Shown: one piece after another, positions 1-5,893 of the stretch
Numbering within the stretch: the first letter of the stretch is position 1
Layout of the letters: the number at the start of each line of letters is the position of its first letter
Assembly: GCA_937906775.1 (NCBI GenBank)
Contig: CALCUD010000067.1
Span: forward strand, 1 to 16,580
Length of the DNA: 16,580 bases
Reading direction: 5' to 3'
From: an uncultured Clostridia bacterium
Lineage (GTDB): Bacteria; Bacillota; Clostridia; Christensenellales; Aristaeellaceae
Program-made: the position numbers and the translations under genes
Notes under the pieces: model-generated
The model's database searches: none
What the model was told of the DNA's origin: nothing
What the model saw: the letters and a program-made list of their open reading frames with translations, nothing else

Positions 1-13
1 ATAAGTAAACGAC

Positions 14-43
14 ACCGGCGGGATCTCCCGCCGGTTTTCCTTT
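14..43 (+). terminator. Rho-independent terminator of an off-window gene
   Basis: A perfect 10-bp stem (ACCGGCGGGA at 14-23, TCCCGCCGGT at 26-35) with a 2-nt apparent loop is followed by TTTCCTTT. This is a classic intrinsic terminator on the + strand. It should end transcription of a gene lying upstream of the window and so separates that gene from the tail operon starting at 750. Confidence 0.85.
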
Positions 44-128
44 CCATGATTCCTGGAACTTATCCACTTTTCAGGGATGAAATACGAATCATGCGGACTG
101 TTTCCCAATCCGCAAGCCGGGGCGTCAT

Positions 129-143
129 TGGGGACTGTCCCCC
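129..143. repeat. Short GGGGAC-T-GTCCCC palindrome
   Basis: GGGGAC and GTCCCC flank a single T, giving a compact near-perfect palindrome in intergenic DNA. Similar GGGGAC...GTCCC palindromes are, from general experience, common interspersed elements in clostridial genomes, sometimes near IS200/Y1-type transposases. Only one copy is in this window, so calling it a repeat family member is inference. Confidence 0.3.
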
Positions 144-240
144 ACTAACATACGGCTTCCATAAACATAGGTTTGATATCGGTTCGTGATACGATTGAAC
201 CACCGGCCTGACTCCGGGTCACTCCGCGTGATGGCCTGCA

Positions 241-277
241 GCGATGTTCGCGAAGCGAAATCACCGCAAAGGATTGC
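241..277 (+). repeat. REP-like hairpin repeat, copy 1 (partial)
   Basis: TTCGC (247-251), GAA, GCGAA (255-259) form a perfect inner stem, flanked by GCGATG (241-246) and CACCGC (262-267, one mismatch), then AAAGGATTGC (268-277). The architecture and much of the sequence match the element at 8258-8305. The inner stem differs between copies by a compensating base pair (TTCGC/GCGAA here, TTGC/GCAA there). The outer left arm GCAATCC of the other copy is not recognisable here, so this is a partial or decayed copy. Confidence 0.6.
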
Positions 278-403
278 AAAAGTAAACTGCCATGCCGATT
301 GAGCGAACGGAATAACCGGCGCTGCGTAAAGGCAGAGCAGTTTGACTGTGAATTTTTTCATAAGATCCGTTTTCTTGTTTTTATATTCCGGTTACAGGAA
401 ACG

Positions 404-661
404 TCAGCGGGGGAGTGTGACAGGTTCTATCGGAGGGTAAACGCCGAACCCTTCGTCGCATTCGTAGGTATCTTTGGATAAAGGAATCAGGGACGGACAG
501 GTTTTGCAGAGGTTCAGATGGATCCTGTCCAGCTTGCGGCTGCAATACTGCCTTGATGACTCTCCCTTCAGGGGCTGATTATCGGCGCCGCCTGTCACGC
601 CGTCCAGCTTCCCGTCATCGAGCAGGCTTTGTTCCTGCGCCGTCTGTTTCTTTTCTTCCAT
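404..661 (-). CDS. Small peptide with double-glycine leader, RiPP/bacteriocin-precursor-like
   Basis: An 85-residue product, with ATG at 661 and a strong ribosome site (GAAAGGAG on the minus strand, + positions 671-678) 9 nt away, so the gene is very likely real. Residues 1-25 are charged and end in LLDDGKLDGVTGG, which matches the double-glycine leader style (L..e.LD.V.GG) of Nif11-related and class II bacteriocin precursors cut by C39-peptidase transporters. The remaining 60 residues carry four cysteines (C40, C52, C55, C68; the middle pair as CKTC) and a Pro-rich tail. No modification enzyme, C39 transporter or immunity gene is in the window. It could instead be a small zinc-binding protein using its cysteines. 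It is divergent from the tail operon. The leader resemblance is seen directly; processing and export are inference. Confidence 0.65.
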   Translation of the reverse strand: MEEKKQTAQEQSLLDDGKLDGVTGGADNQPLKGESSRQYCSRKLDRIHLNLCKTCPSLIPLSKDTYECDEGFGVYPPIEPVTLPR

Positions 662-694
662 TCCAATCTGCTCCTTTCATGCATTGATCTCTGT

Positions 695-722
695 TTGAAC
701 TTTTTTCAGTCGCCCGTATATC
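695..722 (+). promoter_or_regulatory. Probable promoter of the tail operon
   Basis: TTGAAC (695-700) and TATATC (717-722) are separated by 16 bp, a fair sigma-70/sigma-A type promoter about 28 bp before the first tail-operon gene. The position matters because the operon then has its own start and does not depend on upstream phage head genes. One mismatch in each box keeps confidence moderate. Confidence 0.45.
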
Positions 723-749
723 TCCATTCTTTTTATTCGAGGTGATCCT

Positions 750-1088
750 ATGTTAATCCTTTCCCGCGTCTGCGCGGAATTTCATAATCCCCGCGGCGAA
801 GTCATCTTCCGCGTGACTCCCGCCACCCGCCTGACCTTCCTGGAAGCCCCGGAGGAGATCCGCTCCGATCTGCTTTATCAGATGCTGGTCGCCGACGGCT
901 CCCTGGAGGCCGTTGAATCGGTGGACCGCAAAAAGCGGCTGGAGCAGGATCCCGTCGCGGGAACCGATGCCAGCGGCAGGCGTGCGGACCCGGATCCCGC
1001 GGAAAACCCGCCCGCCGGTGACGGAAAAGCCGCCGCGGTTCCCGTGAAGCCGGAGAAACCGCCTCGCGCGAAGAAGGCCGCCGAATGA
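750..1088 (+). CDS. Small phage structural accessory protein, unknown role
   Basis: A 112-residue protein opening the tail operon, with an excellent ribosome site (GAGGTGATC, about 739-747) before ATG. Residues 1-55 are a compact conserved-looking part (EVIFRVTPATRLTFLEAPEE then LLYQMLVADGSLE). Residues 60-112 are a low-complexity tail rich in Pro, Ala, Asp and Lys ending in KPPRAKKAAE. In Mu-like and Firmicutes myophages a small protein with this head-plus-charged-tail layout commonly lies between the major capsid gene and the DUF4054 gene, so it is probably head- or neck-associated. The stop overlaps the next start (ATGA). I cannot assign a biochemical function. Confidence 0.75.
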   Translation: MLILSRVCAEFHNPRGEVIFRVTPATRLTFLEAPEEIRSDLLYQMLVADGSLEAVESVDRKKRLEQDPVAGTDASGRRADPDPAENPPAGDGKAAAVPVKPEKPPRAKKAAE

Positions 1089-1483
1089 CGGCGCAGGACT
1101 TCATCGCCTTCTATCCGCAGTTCGCTTCCTATGCCTCCTCCCCGGTCCTCGCGGAATACGTCCGCCAGGCGAATGCCCGCTTCGCTTTGTTCGGCGCGGA
1201 CGCGGAGGAGGCGCGCCGGCTGTATACGGCGCACAGCCTGACGCGGTATCTTTCCGCGCTGCCGCCCGAAGCCGCCCCCGGGGAGGCGGTTCCCGCCGCG
1301 GCTCTCGCCGAGGCGGGCGTCCGGCGCGAGATCACGGGCAAGCGGGCGGGGGAGGTCTCCGTCACCTATGCCGCCGGGGAATCCGCTGCCGCCGGGGGGC
1401 TGCCGGACCTCGGCGGCACGGTGTTCGGCAGCCGGCTGTTGCTGCTGCTCCGCCTGCACAGCCGGACGGAGTACGTCCCGTGA
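1085..1483 (+). CDS. DUF4054-type phage neck/head-completion protein
   Basis: A 132-residue protein that resembles DUF4054 family members. The N-terminus (MTAQDFIAFYPQFASY) fits the family's opening helix, the middle (about residues 40-57) is the Ala/Leu-rich helical part, and the C-terminal half has the AGEVSVTYA strand followed by GLPDLGGTVFGSRLLLLLRL, equivalent to the usual SYG..ylrL.r ending. Such proteins act as head-tail adaptors between portal and neck in contractile-tailed phages. Translation is probably coupled to the preceding gene through the ATGA overlap; its own ribosome site is weak. The lack of a portal gene nearby is notable for an adaptor. Confidence 0.75.
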   Translation: MTAQDFIAFYPQFASYASSPVLAEYVRQANARFALFGADAEEARRLYTAHSLTRYLSALPPEAAPGEAVPAAALAEAGVRREITGKRAGEVSVTYAAGESAAAGGLPDLGGTVFGSRLLLLLRLHSRTEYVP

Positions 1484-1517
1484 ACCTTCGGAAGGGAGGC
1501 GGCCCGCGACGGAACTG

Positions 1518-2006
1518 ATGATCCGGGAGGACCGGGCGGCCTTCGACCGCGCGTTCCGGGCCCTGACCTGGCTCGCCTCCGCGGATCTGCAGGTCGGCCT
1601 TCCGGCCTCCGGCTCCAACCGCAACCGCTTCATCCTCGGGATTCAGGAGCGCGGCTGCCCCGTCATGAATATTCCCCCGCGCCCGGTCATCGCTCCCGCG
1701 CTCTCCCGGCCGGATGTGCAGGAGTCCATGGCGGACGCGGGGGCAAAGGCGATCCTCGCCGCGGCGGACGGCGATCTCCCCGGAGCGAAGGCGGCGCTGG
1801 AGTCCGCCGGTCAGGCCGGCGCCGACGGCATCCGCGCCTATATCGATTCCGGCGTCGACCCGCCCAACAGTCCGAAGACCGTCTCCGGCGGCTGGATCTG
1901 GAACCGCGTCGCCGGCAAACCCGCCCTTGTCTCCGGCAAAGGTTTTGACAAACCTCTCTACGCGACCGGCGAACTGTACAGCGCGTTTAATTTTGAACTC
2001 AAATAA
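1518..2006 (+). CDS. gp10-like phage neck / tail-completion protein
   Basis: About 162 residues. The C-terminal half shows the recognisable order IPPRPVIAPAL (around residue 55), YIDSGVDPPNSPKTV, then KGFDKPLYATGELYSAFNFEL, typical of HK97-gp10-like and virion-morphogenesis neck proteins that cap or complete the tail. Start choice: GGGAGG lies at 1494-1499, so ATG 1518 is farther away than usual, and an in-frame CTG at 1515 directly precedes it. No ATG or GTG lies closer to the ribosome site. The reading frame is open well upstream (to 1368), but that part overlaps the DUF4054 gene and does not look like protein. Function rests on motif recognition. Confidence 0.75.
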   Translation: MIREDRAAFDRAFRALTWLASADLQVGLPASGSNRNRFILGIQERGCPVMNIPPRPVIAPALSRPDVQESMADAGAKAILAAADGDLPGAKAALESAGQAGADGIRAYIDSGVDPPNSPKTVSGGWIWNRVAGKPALVSGKGFDKPLYATGELYSAFNFELK

Positions 2007-2025
2007 TCCCGCAGGAGGCGATCCC

Positions 2026-2400
2026 GTGTCTTTTCCCACCTTTCTGTTTTCCGACCCCGCGCTCGGCGGAACCGCCTTCACCGTCACCCGCAAACTCTTC
2101 CGCCCCGTGAACGGCGTCAACACTTTTCAATCCTCTTCCACCACTTCCGCGGCCGGCTGCGTCCACCCGGCGTCCCCGGAGGATCTGACCCTGATCCCTG
2201 AAGAAGTCCGCCGCCGGGAGACCATCGTCCTTTATTCCACGGTCCCGCTCTCCCTCGGCTCGGACGGATCCCCGGACGCCTCCGCTCCGGATGAGATCAC
2301 CTGGAACGGCAAAACCTACCGCCTGATCCGCGTGAAGGACTGGTCCCCGATGGGCTTTTGCCAGGGCTGGGCGGTCCGCTGCGATCCGGAGATCACGTGA
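2026..2400 (+). CDS. Phage head-closure / stopper-like minor structural protein
   Basis: A 124-residue protein starting at GTG 2026, with AGGAGG at 2013-2018 at ideal spacing. The layout fits small head-closure proteins of long-tailed phages: an N-terminal strand region, then VHPASPEDLTLIPEEVRRRE with the family's 'qP...el..lpEG.R' element around residues 45-62, then TIVLYSTVPL, and a C-terminal DEITWNGKTYRLIRVKDWS (the 'Div.w.Gk.Y.V..v..W' element). These proteins seal the neck and prevent genome leakage. In an operon without capsid genes its role would be limited to the neck end of the particle. The stop codon abuts the ribosome site of the next gene. Confidence 0.7.
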   Translation: MSFPTFLFSDPALGGTAFTVTRKLFRPVNGVNTFQSSSTTSAAGCVHPASPEDLTLIPEEVRRRETIVLYSTVPLSLGSDGSPDASAPDEITWNGKTYRLIRVKDWSPMGFCQGWAVRCDPEIT

Positions 2401-2409
2401 GGTGTCCCA

Positions 2410-2940
2410 ATGCTGACCGACTCCGCCCTTTATACCATCCTCGCCGCCGCGCTGAACCTTTCCCCGTCCGCCGCCGCGGCGCAGAAAATGATCCGCGCGG
2501 CGTATCAGCCGGCGGACCCGTCCCCCGAACCTTCCCGCGCGGACGATCTGCTCTATTACCATCTCGCCCCGGATCCGGCGGCCAGGCCCCTCCCGGAGGA
2601 ATCCGTCCAGTCGGGCAATACCCGGACCGCGATCCGTTATCTTCCGTACCGCCTGACCCTGACCTTCTACGGTCCGGACGCGGAGCGGAACGCGCTCCTT
2701 GTCCGCACCCGCCTGTATCAGGACGGGAAGGGGAATCCGCTCTCCCTTCTCCGGGCGCAGAACGCCTATCCGGTCCCGTGCCCGCCGGCTCCGGCCGTGC
2801 TCTTCGAACCCGCCGCCGCCCGCTGGCGGAAACGCGCCGATCTGACGGTATCCCTCCGGATCGCGGAGGAAGCGTCCCTCCCGTCCGGCCCGTCCGTCGC
2901 GGTCGCGCCCCGCGTAACGGTCTGGAGGAACGGTTCATAA
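2410..2940 (+). CDS. Phage neck terminator protein, LIC_12616-like
   Basis: A 176-residue protein, with GAGGTG at 2399-2404 overlapping the previous stop. The middle holds TRTAIRYLPYRLTLTFYGPD followed by an Ala/Leu-rich helix and RAQNAYPVPCPP, then RWRKRADLTVSLRI. This is the arrangement of neck terminator proteins at the top of contractile tails: ferredoxin-like strands, with a conserved R.dl.v.l.i near the C-terminus. It should cap the polymerising tube and sheath. Homology is judged by eye. The order neck terminator, sheath, tube is as expected for a myovirus-type module. Confidence 0.65.
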   Translation: MLTDSALYTILAAALNLSPSAAAAQKMIRAAYQPADPSPEPSRADDLLYYHLAPDPAARPLPEESVQSGNTRTAIRYLPYRLTLTFYGPDAERNALLVRTRLYQDGKGNPLSLLRAQNAYPVPCPPAPAVLFEPAAARWRKRADLTVSLRIAEEASLPSGPSVAVAPRVTVWRNGS

Positions 2941-2958
2941 ACAAAGGAGGTCTCCCCC

Positions 2959-4041
2959 ATGCTCACCAATGACGCCATCGTCCGGGTCGCGGTCAATACG
3001 TCCGCCCCCGCGCCGTCTCCGACGGCTTTCGACACCGGCCTGATCCTCTGCCAGCCCGCGACCTTCACGGAAGCGAAACGCCTCAAGACCTACGTTTCCG
3101 CCGCGGCGCTTCTCGCGGACGGCTATCAGACGACCGACGAACCCTACAAGGCCGCGCTGAAATACTTCTCCGCCAGCCCCGCGCCCTCCGCGCTTCTGCT
3201 TTCCTGCTACCCCTCGACCGAGACCCCCGCGCAGGCGCTCGCCGCCGTCCTGGAGCTGACCGTCGCCTTCTACGGCGTCTACATCTGCGACGCGACCCGG
3301 TCCACGCTTGCCGCGCTCGCCGCGGCGATCTCCGCCTCGGATCATCCGATGACGCTCTTTTACGCCGTCGGGGAGGATGACGCGGATCTCTTCGCCGCGC
3401 TGAAGGCGACGGGCACGTGCCGCGCCCTGGGTCTGTATTCGGAGCTGCCGGAGGACGGAGCCGCCGTGATGGGCCTCGCGATGGGCCTCGCCGCCGCCAT
3501 GACCGCCGGAGCCTTCGCCCTGTGCTACAAAACGCTGCGGGGCGTTTCCCCCGCCGACCTGACGGAGGCGGAGGTCTCCGCGATCAAGGCGGAAAACGGC
3601 AATGTCTATGTCACCCGCGGCTTCACCCGTACGGTGCTGGAAAACGGCGCGACCGCCTCCGGCCTCCGATATGACGAGGTGCTGTATCCGGATATGATCT
3701 GTTCGGACCTGCAGGAGGCCGCCGTCTCGATCCTCGCCGACGCCCCCGGCAAGCTGCCCCAGACCGACGCCGCCAGCGCGGTGTTCATCAACGCGTTTGT
3801 GAATATTCTTTCCGGTTATGCGGCCCGCGGTGTTCTCGCCACCGCCCCCTGGCGCGGCGGCGCCCTCGGCCCGCTGCAGCCCGGCGACGTGCTGGAGAAC
3901 GGCTTCGCCCTCTGGGCGGAGTCCTACGATACCCAGTCCGACGCCGACCGCGCCGCGCATAAAGCGATGCCGGTCCACGCCGCGCTCGCGCTCTCCGGCT
4001 CGGCCGAAACGCTGGTGATTACCGTTAATATCACCACATGA
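2959..4041 (+). CDS. Contractile tail sheath protein (DUF3383)
   Basis: A 360-residue protein behind AAAGGAGGT, about 9 nt before the ATG. It matches the DUF3383 sheath-like family throughout: FDTGLILCQP near residue 25, KTYVSAAALLADGY around 43-56, then YKAALKYFSASPAPSALLL; a central Rossmann-like stretch; KTLRGVSPADLTEAEVSAIK; ENGNVYVTRGFTRTVLENG; and KLPQTDAASAVFINAFVNIL followed by a C-terminal domain ending in LVITVNITT, the strand that hooks neighbouring subunits in sheaths. This is the key evidence that the particle is contractile. No frame damage is visible. Confidence 0.85.
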   Translation: MLTNDAIVRVAVNTSAPAPSPTAFDTGLILCQPATFTEAKRLKTYVSAAALLADGYQTTDEPYKAALKYFSASPAPSALLLSCYPSTETPAQALAAVLELTVAFYGVYICDATRSTLAALAAAISASDHPMTLFYAVGEDDADLFAALKATGTCRALGLYSELPEDGAAVMGLAMGLAAAMTAGAFALCYKTLRGVSPADLTEAEVSAIKAENGNVYVTRGFTRTVLENGATASGLRYDEVLYPDMICSDLQEAAVSILADAPGKLPQTDAASAVFINAFVNILSGYAARGVLATAPWRGGALGPLQPGDVLENGFALWAESYDTQSDADRAAHKAMPVHAALALSGSAETLVITVNITT

Positions 4042-4063
4042 TAAAACGGGGAGGGAAATCATC

Positions 4064-4498
4064 ATGTCATTTACCGTCTATTCCTGGACCGACACGACCG
4101 CGGTCCTTTATCACCCGTCCTTCGGCCGGGCCGATCTGACCGCCTCGGGGCTGGGAAAGCTGGCGATCTCCCGCTCGGGCGATCTCTCCTCCCATACGCA
4201 GACGGCGGACGGCTCCGTGGTCGTGAACCGTCTCCGCTCGGAAAACGGCACCGTCACCCTGACGGTGACCCAGAACTCCGCGGCGGATGAGTTCCTGCGC
4301 CGCTGGGCGGCATATCTCCGGTCGCTTTCGGATTCCTCCCGCTTCGCCCAGTCCGCGCTGACCGTCACGGACAACGCCGGCCGGTTCACGGTCTCCCTCA
4401 CCGGCGTCACGCCGCAGAAGATCCCGGACCGGACGTATGACAAAACGTCGACGGAGGTCGTGTGGGTATTGCTCGCCGCGAGTATTACGGAGCAGTAA
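4064..4498 (+). CDS. Tail tube protein (DUF3277-like)
   Basis: A 144-residue protein starting MSFTVYSWTD, with GGGGAGGGAA ahead of ATG. It fits the DUF3277 tube family: GLGKLAISRSGDLSSHTQTADGS near residues 30-49 equals the conserved '...DGSvv' segment, LRSENGTVTLTVTQNSAADEFL is the central strand-helix, and PQKIPDRTYDKTSTEVVWVLL near the C-terminus equals the family's 'k.pd..yg....vEW.f.a' element. It should form the inner tube hexamers propelled by the sheath. Its position directly after the sheath gene is canonical. Confidence 0.8.
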   Translation: MSFTVYSWTDTTAVLYHPSFGRADLTASGLGKLAISRSGDLSSHTQTADGSVVVNRLRSENGTVTLTVTQNSAADEFLRRWAAYLRSLSDSSRFAQSALTVTDNAGRFTVSLTGVTPQKIPDRTYDKTSTEVVWVLLAASITEQ

Positions 4499-4537
4499 GG
4501 CGCGGTGATTTCGCTGCTGTATATCAGAATAATAAAC

Positions 4538-4579
4538 ATGAGAGGAGGAAAGGGGTGATCCCATCCCCTGTATGTTGTG
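4538..4579 (+). promoter_or_regulatory. Unusual ribosome site: SD and start separated by a hairpin
   Basis: AGGAGG at 4543-4548 is 28 nt from the GTG start at 4577, far too distant in linear sequence. A hairpin between them (AGGGGTG 4551-4557 with CA-CCCCT 4562-4569, one bulged T) would reduce the effective spacing to about 9 nt if folded. In-frame stop TGA 4556-4558 blocks any earlier start except CTG 4568. ATG 4538 opens a six-residue mini-ORF (stop 4556-4558) that covers the SD. Pairings are seen by eye; the bypass role is inference. Confidence 0.45.
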
Positions 4580-4987
4580 AACCGAATCATTCACCGTTCT
4601 CTTCAGATCCCCGTCGCGGGAACCCCCGCCGAATTCCGCCTCACGAAGCTGGACGCCTTTTCCGGCGCGTCGCTGCTGCGTCTGCTGCTGAAGCACCTGC
4701 CGGAGGACGCGTCCGCGATGTCCTCCGGCGATCTGCTGACGCGGATCTTCGTCTCCCTGCCGGATCCCGATCTCCGCGCCCTGATGGCGCTCTGCCTCGC
4801 GCACGCCGAGATGAAGCTCCCCGCCGGCTACACCCGCGTTTACTCGGACGGCTTCTGGTCGATCCCGGAACTGGAACACGACGCGGCGGCCTGCCTTCGC
4901 CTGACGCTGGAGGCCGCGCTCTTTACCCTCGAAGGTTTTTTCGGCGAAAGCGGCTCTCCTTCGGAAGCCGCGCCCCGCAATACCTGA
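4577..4987 (+). CDS. Tail assembly chaperone, short form
   Basis: A 136-residue product of normal decoding, starting at GTG 4577. The order (after tube, before tape measure) and size fit tail assembly chaperones of long-tailed phages, which bind the tape measure and recruit tube subunits. The N-terminus (IPVAGTPAEFRLTKLDAFSGASLL) resembles the usual 'g.ef.v.klda...l..L' opening; the rest is helical. Sequence similarity in this group is always low, so the assignment rests on position plus the -1 frameshift site inside its 3' end (4936-4942). The stop is 46 nt beyond the slippery site. Confidence 0.75.
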   Translation: MNRIIHRSLQIPVAGTPAEFRLTKLDAFSGASLLRLLLKHLPEDASAMSSGDLLTRIFVSLPDPDLRALMALCLAHAEMKLPAGYTRVYSDGFWSIPELEHDAAACLRLTLEAALFTLEGFFGESGSPSEAAPRNT

Positions 4988-5157
4988 CCGCCGAAGCCCC
5001 GAACATCGACGAGTTCCTGTTTATTCCGGTCGCCGCCGGCTTCTGGCGCCAGCATGAGCTGTGGGACGGCACCTACACCCTGGACGATCTGCTCGATATC
5101 GTGGAGATGATCCGGGTGCGGGCGGAGAACGGGGCGCGCGCGGCCGAACAGACATAA
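4577..5157 (+). CDS. Tail assembly chaperone, -1 frameshift fusion form
   Basis: Predicted join of 4577-4942 with 4942-5157: 122 codons in the first frame, then 71 residues in the -1 frame, about 193 residues in all. The added part (RRKRLSFGSRAPQYL..., then NIDEFLFIPVAAGFWRQHEL, TYTLDDLLDIVEMIRVRAEN) looks like real protein. It has no start or ribosome site of its own, so it is reached only by frameshifting, as with P2 gpE/E+E' and lambda gpG/GT. The extension normally recruits tube subunits while the shared part coats the tape measure. Frameshift efficiency cannot be judged from sequence. Confidence 0.75.
4936..4971 (+). other. -1 programmed frameshift signal
   Basis: Slippery heptamer T-TTT-TTC at 4936-4942 is in the correct phase for the zero frame (TTT at 4937, TTC at 4940). 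A 7-nt spacer follows, then a stem-loop: GCGGCT (4950-4955) with AGCCGC (4966-4971), extended inside by TCC (4957-4959) with GGA (4963-4965) around a bulged C. Heptamer, spacer length and stem all match known -1 frameshift stimulators, and the TTTTTT-type heptamer is also what P2-like phages use. Confidence 0.85.
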
Positions 5158-5165
5158 ACAAACGG

Positions 5166-5182
5166 AAGGAGGGATCTCCATC
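5166..5182 (+). promoter_or_regulatory. Ribosome site pointing to an ATC start
   Basis: AAGGAGGG (5166-5172) is followed 7 nt later by in-frame ATC (5180-5182); no ATG, GTG or TTG lies at usable distance. Either initiation is at this rare codon or the true start is GTG 5216 without a ribosome site. Confidence 0.45.
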
Positions 5183-5893
5183 CCCGCCATTCAGGAATTT
5201 CTCGCGTCCTATGCCGTGCGGGTCGACGAGGCCGGCCTGTACCGCCTGCAGCAGGCGCTGGACGGGAACCGCGATCAGGCGGAGCGGGTCCGGGAGGCCT
5301 TCGCCGCGGCCCTGACCGCCGTTGAGTCGCTTTCCGCCTCGCTGAATGATCTGCCCCTCGCCCTCAGCGCGGAGTGGCGTTTTCCGGAGTCCGTCACCGT
5401 CCGGGTCGGCGCGGATCTTTCGGAAGCGGAGGCCGCCGCCGCGGATTTCGTCGCCCGCCTTTCTGCGCTCCGTCCGGCGATCCGGGCGGACGCCTCCGGG
5501 ATCACGTCCGCCGTGTCGGGCGCCGTCTCCCGCGCCCGCTCGCTCGTCTCCGGCCTGAATCTGCCGATCCGGTTCACCGCGACGGTGTCCGCTCCGGATC
5601 CGTCCCCGGACGCGTCCGCCGTTGTCCCCGGCGCGGACGGCGCTGCCGCCGCCCCCGCGCTCGCGCGGCTTTTCGCCGCCCCCTCCGTCCCGGACGCCGC
5701 CGCGCTCCGCGCCGGCCTCGCCGCCTCGGTGTCGGCCGTGACGAACAATCAGGTCACGGCGCTCCGGGAGGTCTCCGCGCCGGTGAACATCACGGTCACC
5801 TCGACCGGCCCCTCGGCCGAGGCGGTGGGCCGGACCGTCTATAACGCCGCGGAGCGCGCGCTCGTCCGCGCGCTGGAAGGAGTCTTCGCGTGA
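5180..5893 (+). CDS. Miniature tape measure-like protein
   Basis: About 237 residues. Start chosen at ATC 5180, because AAGGAGGG (5166-5172) sits 7 nt before it and the frame then begins PAIQEFLASYAVRVDEAGLY, which resembles the opening of Firmicutes myophage tape measures. The next in-frame start, GTG 5216, has no ribosome site. The middle is Ala/Ser/Asp-rich and helical, without membrane segments or enzymatic domains. The C-terminus (SAPVNITVTSTGPSAEAVGRT then YNAAERALVRALEGVFA) resembles tape measure C-termini. Tape measures usually exceed 500 residues and set tail length, so this one would specify an extremely short tail. Position directly after the chaperones supports the call. It could alternatively be a tape-measure remnant with a large in-frame internal deletion. 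Confidence 0.65.
   Translation: MPAIQEFLASYAVRVDEAGLYRLQQALDGNRDQAERVREAFAAALTAVESLSASLNDLPLALSAEWRFPESVTVRVGADLSEAEAAAADFVARLSALRPAIRADASGITSAVSGAVSRARSLVSGLNLPIRFTATVSAPDPSPDASAVVPGADGAAAAPALARLFAAPSVPDAAALRAGLAASVSAVTNNQVTALREVSAPVNITVTSTGPSAEAVGRTVYNAAERALVRALEGVFA

Larger units (their letters stand above)
44..403. other. Palindrome-rich intergenic stretch without a convincing gene
   Basis: I see no gene here that I would support. Short open frames exist on both strands, but they run through the repeat at 241-277 and lack clear ribosome sites. The stretch holds several inverted repeats: CATGATTC (45-52) with GAATCATG (86-93); TGCGGA (92-97) with TCCGCA (109-114); GGGGAC (130-135) with GTCCCC (137-142); and the hairpin at 241-267. 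A lone near-match to a DnaA box (TTATCCACT, about 60-68) has no partners and is not taken as an origin. Confidence 0.5.

Noticed and set aside
60..68. TTATCCACT resembling a DnaA box
   Set aside because: A single imperfect box with no neighbours, no AT-rich unwinding region and no dnaA/dnaN nearby; not an origin.
125..361. Minus-strand open frame of 78 codons starting MKKFTVKLLCLY
   Set aside because: It runs through the hairpin repeat and the GGGGAC palindrome, has only a weak ribosome site, and shows no domain-like pattern; most likely a chance frame.
2935..4065. Minus-strand 376-codon open frame opposite the sheath gene
   Set aside because: Gly/Arg/His-rich composition typical of antisense frames in GC-rich DNA; the + strand is a clear DUF3383 sheath.
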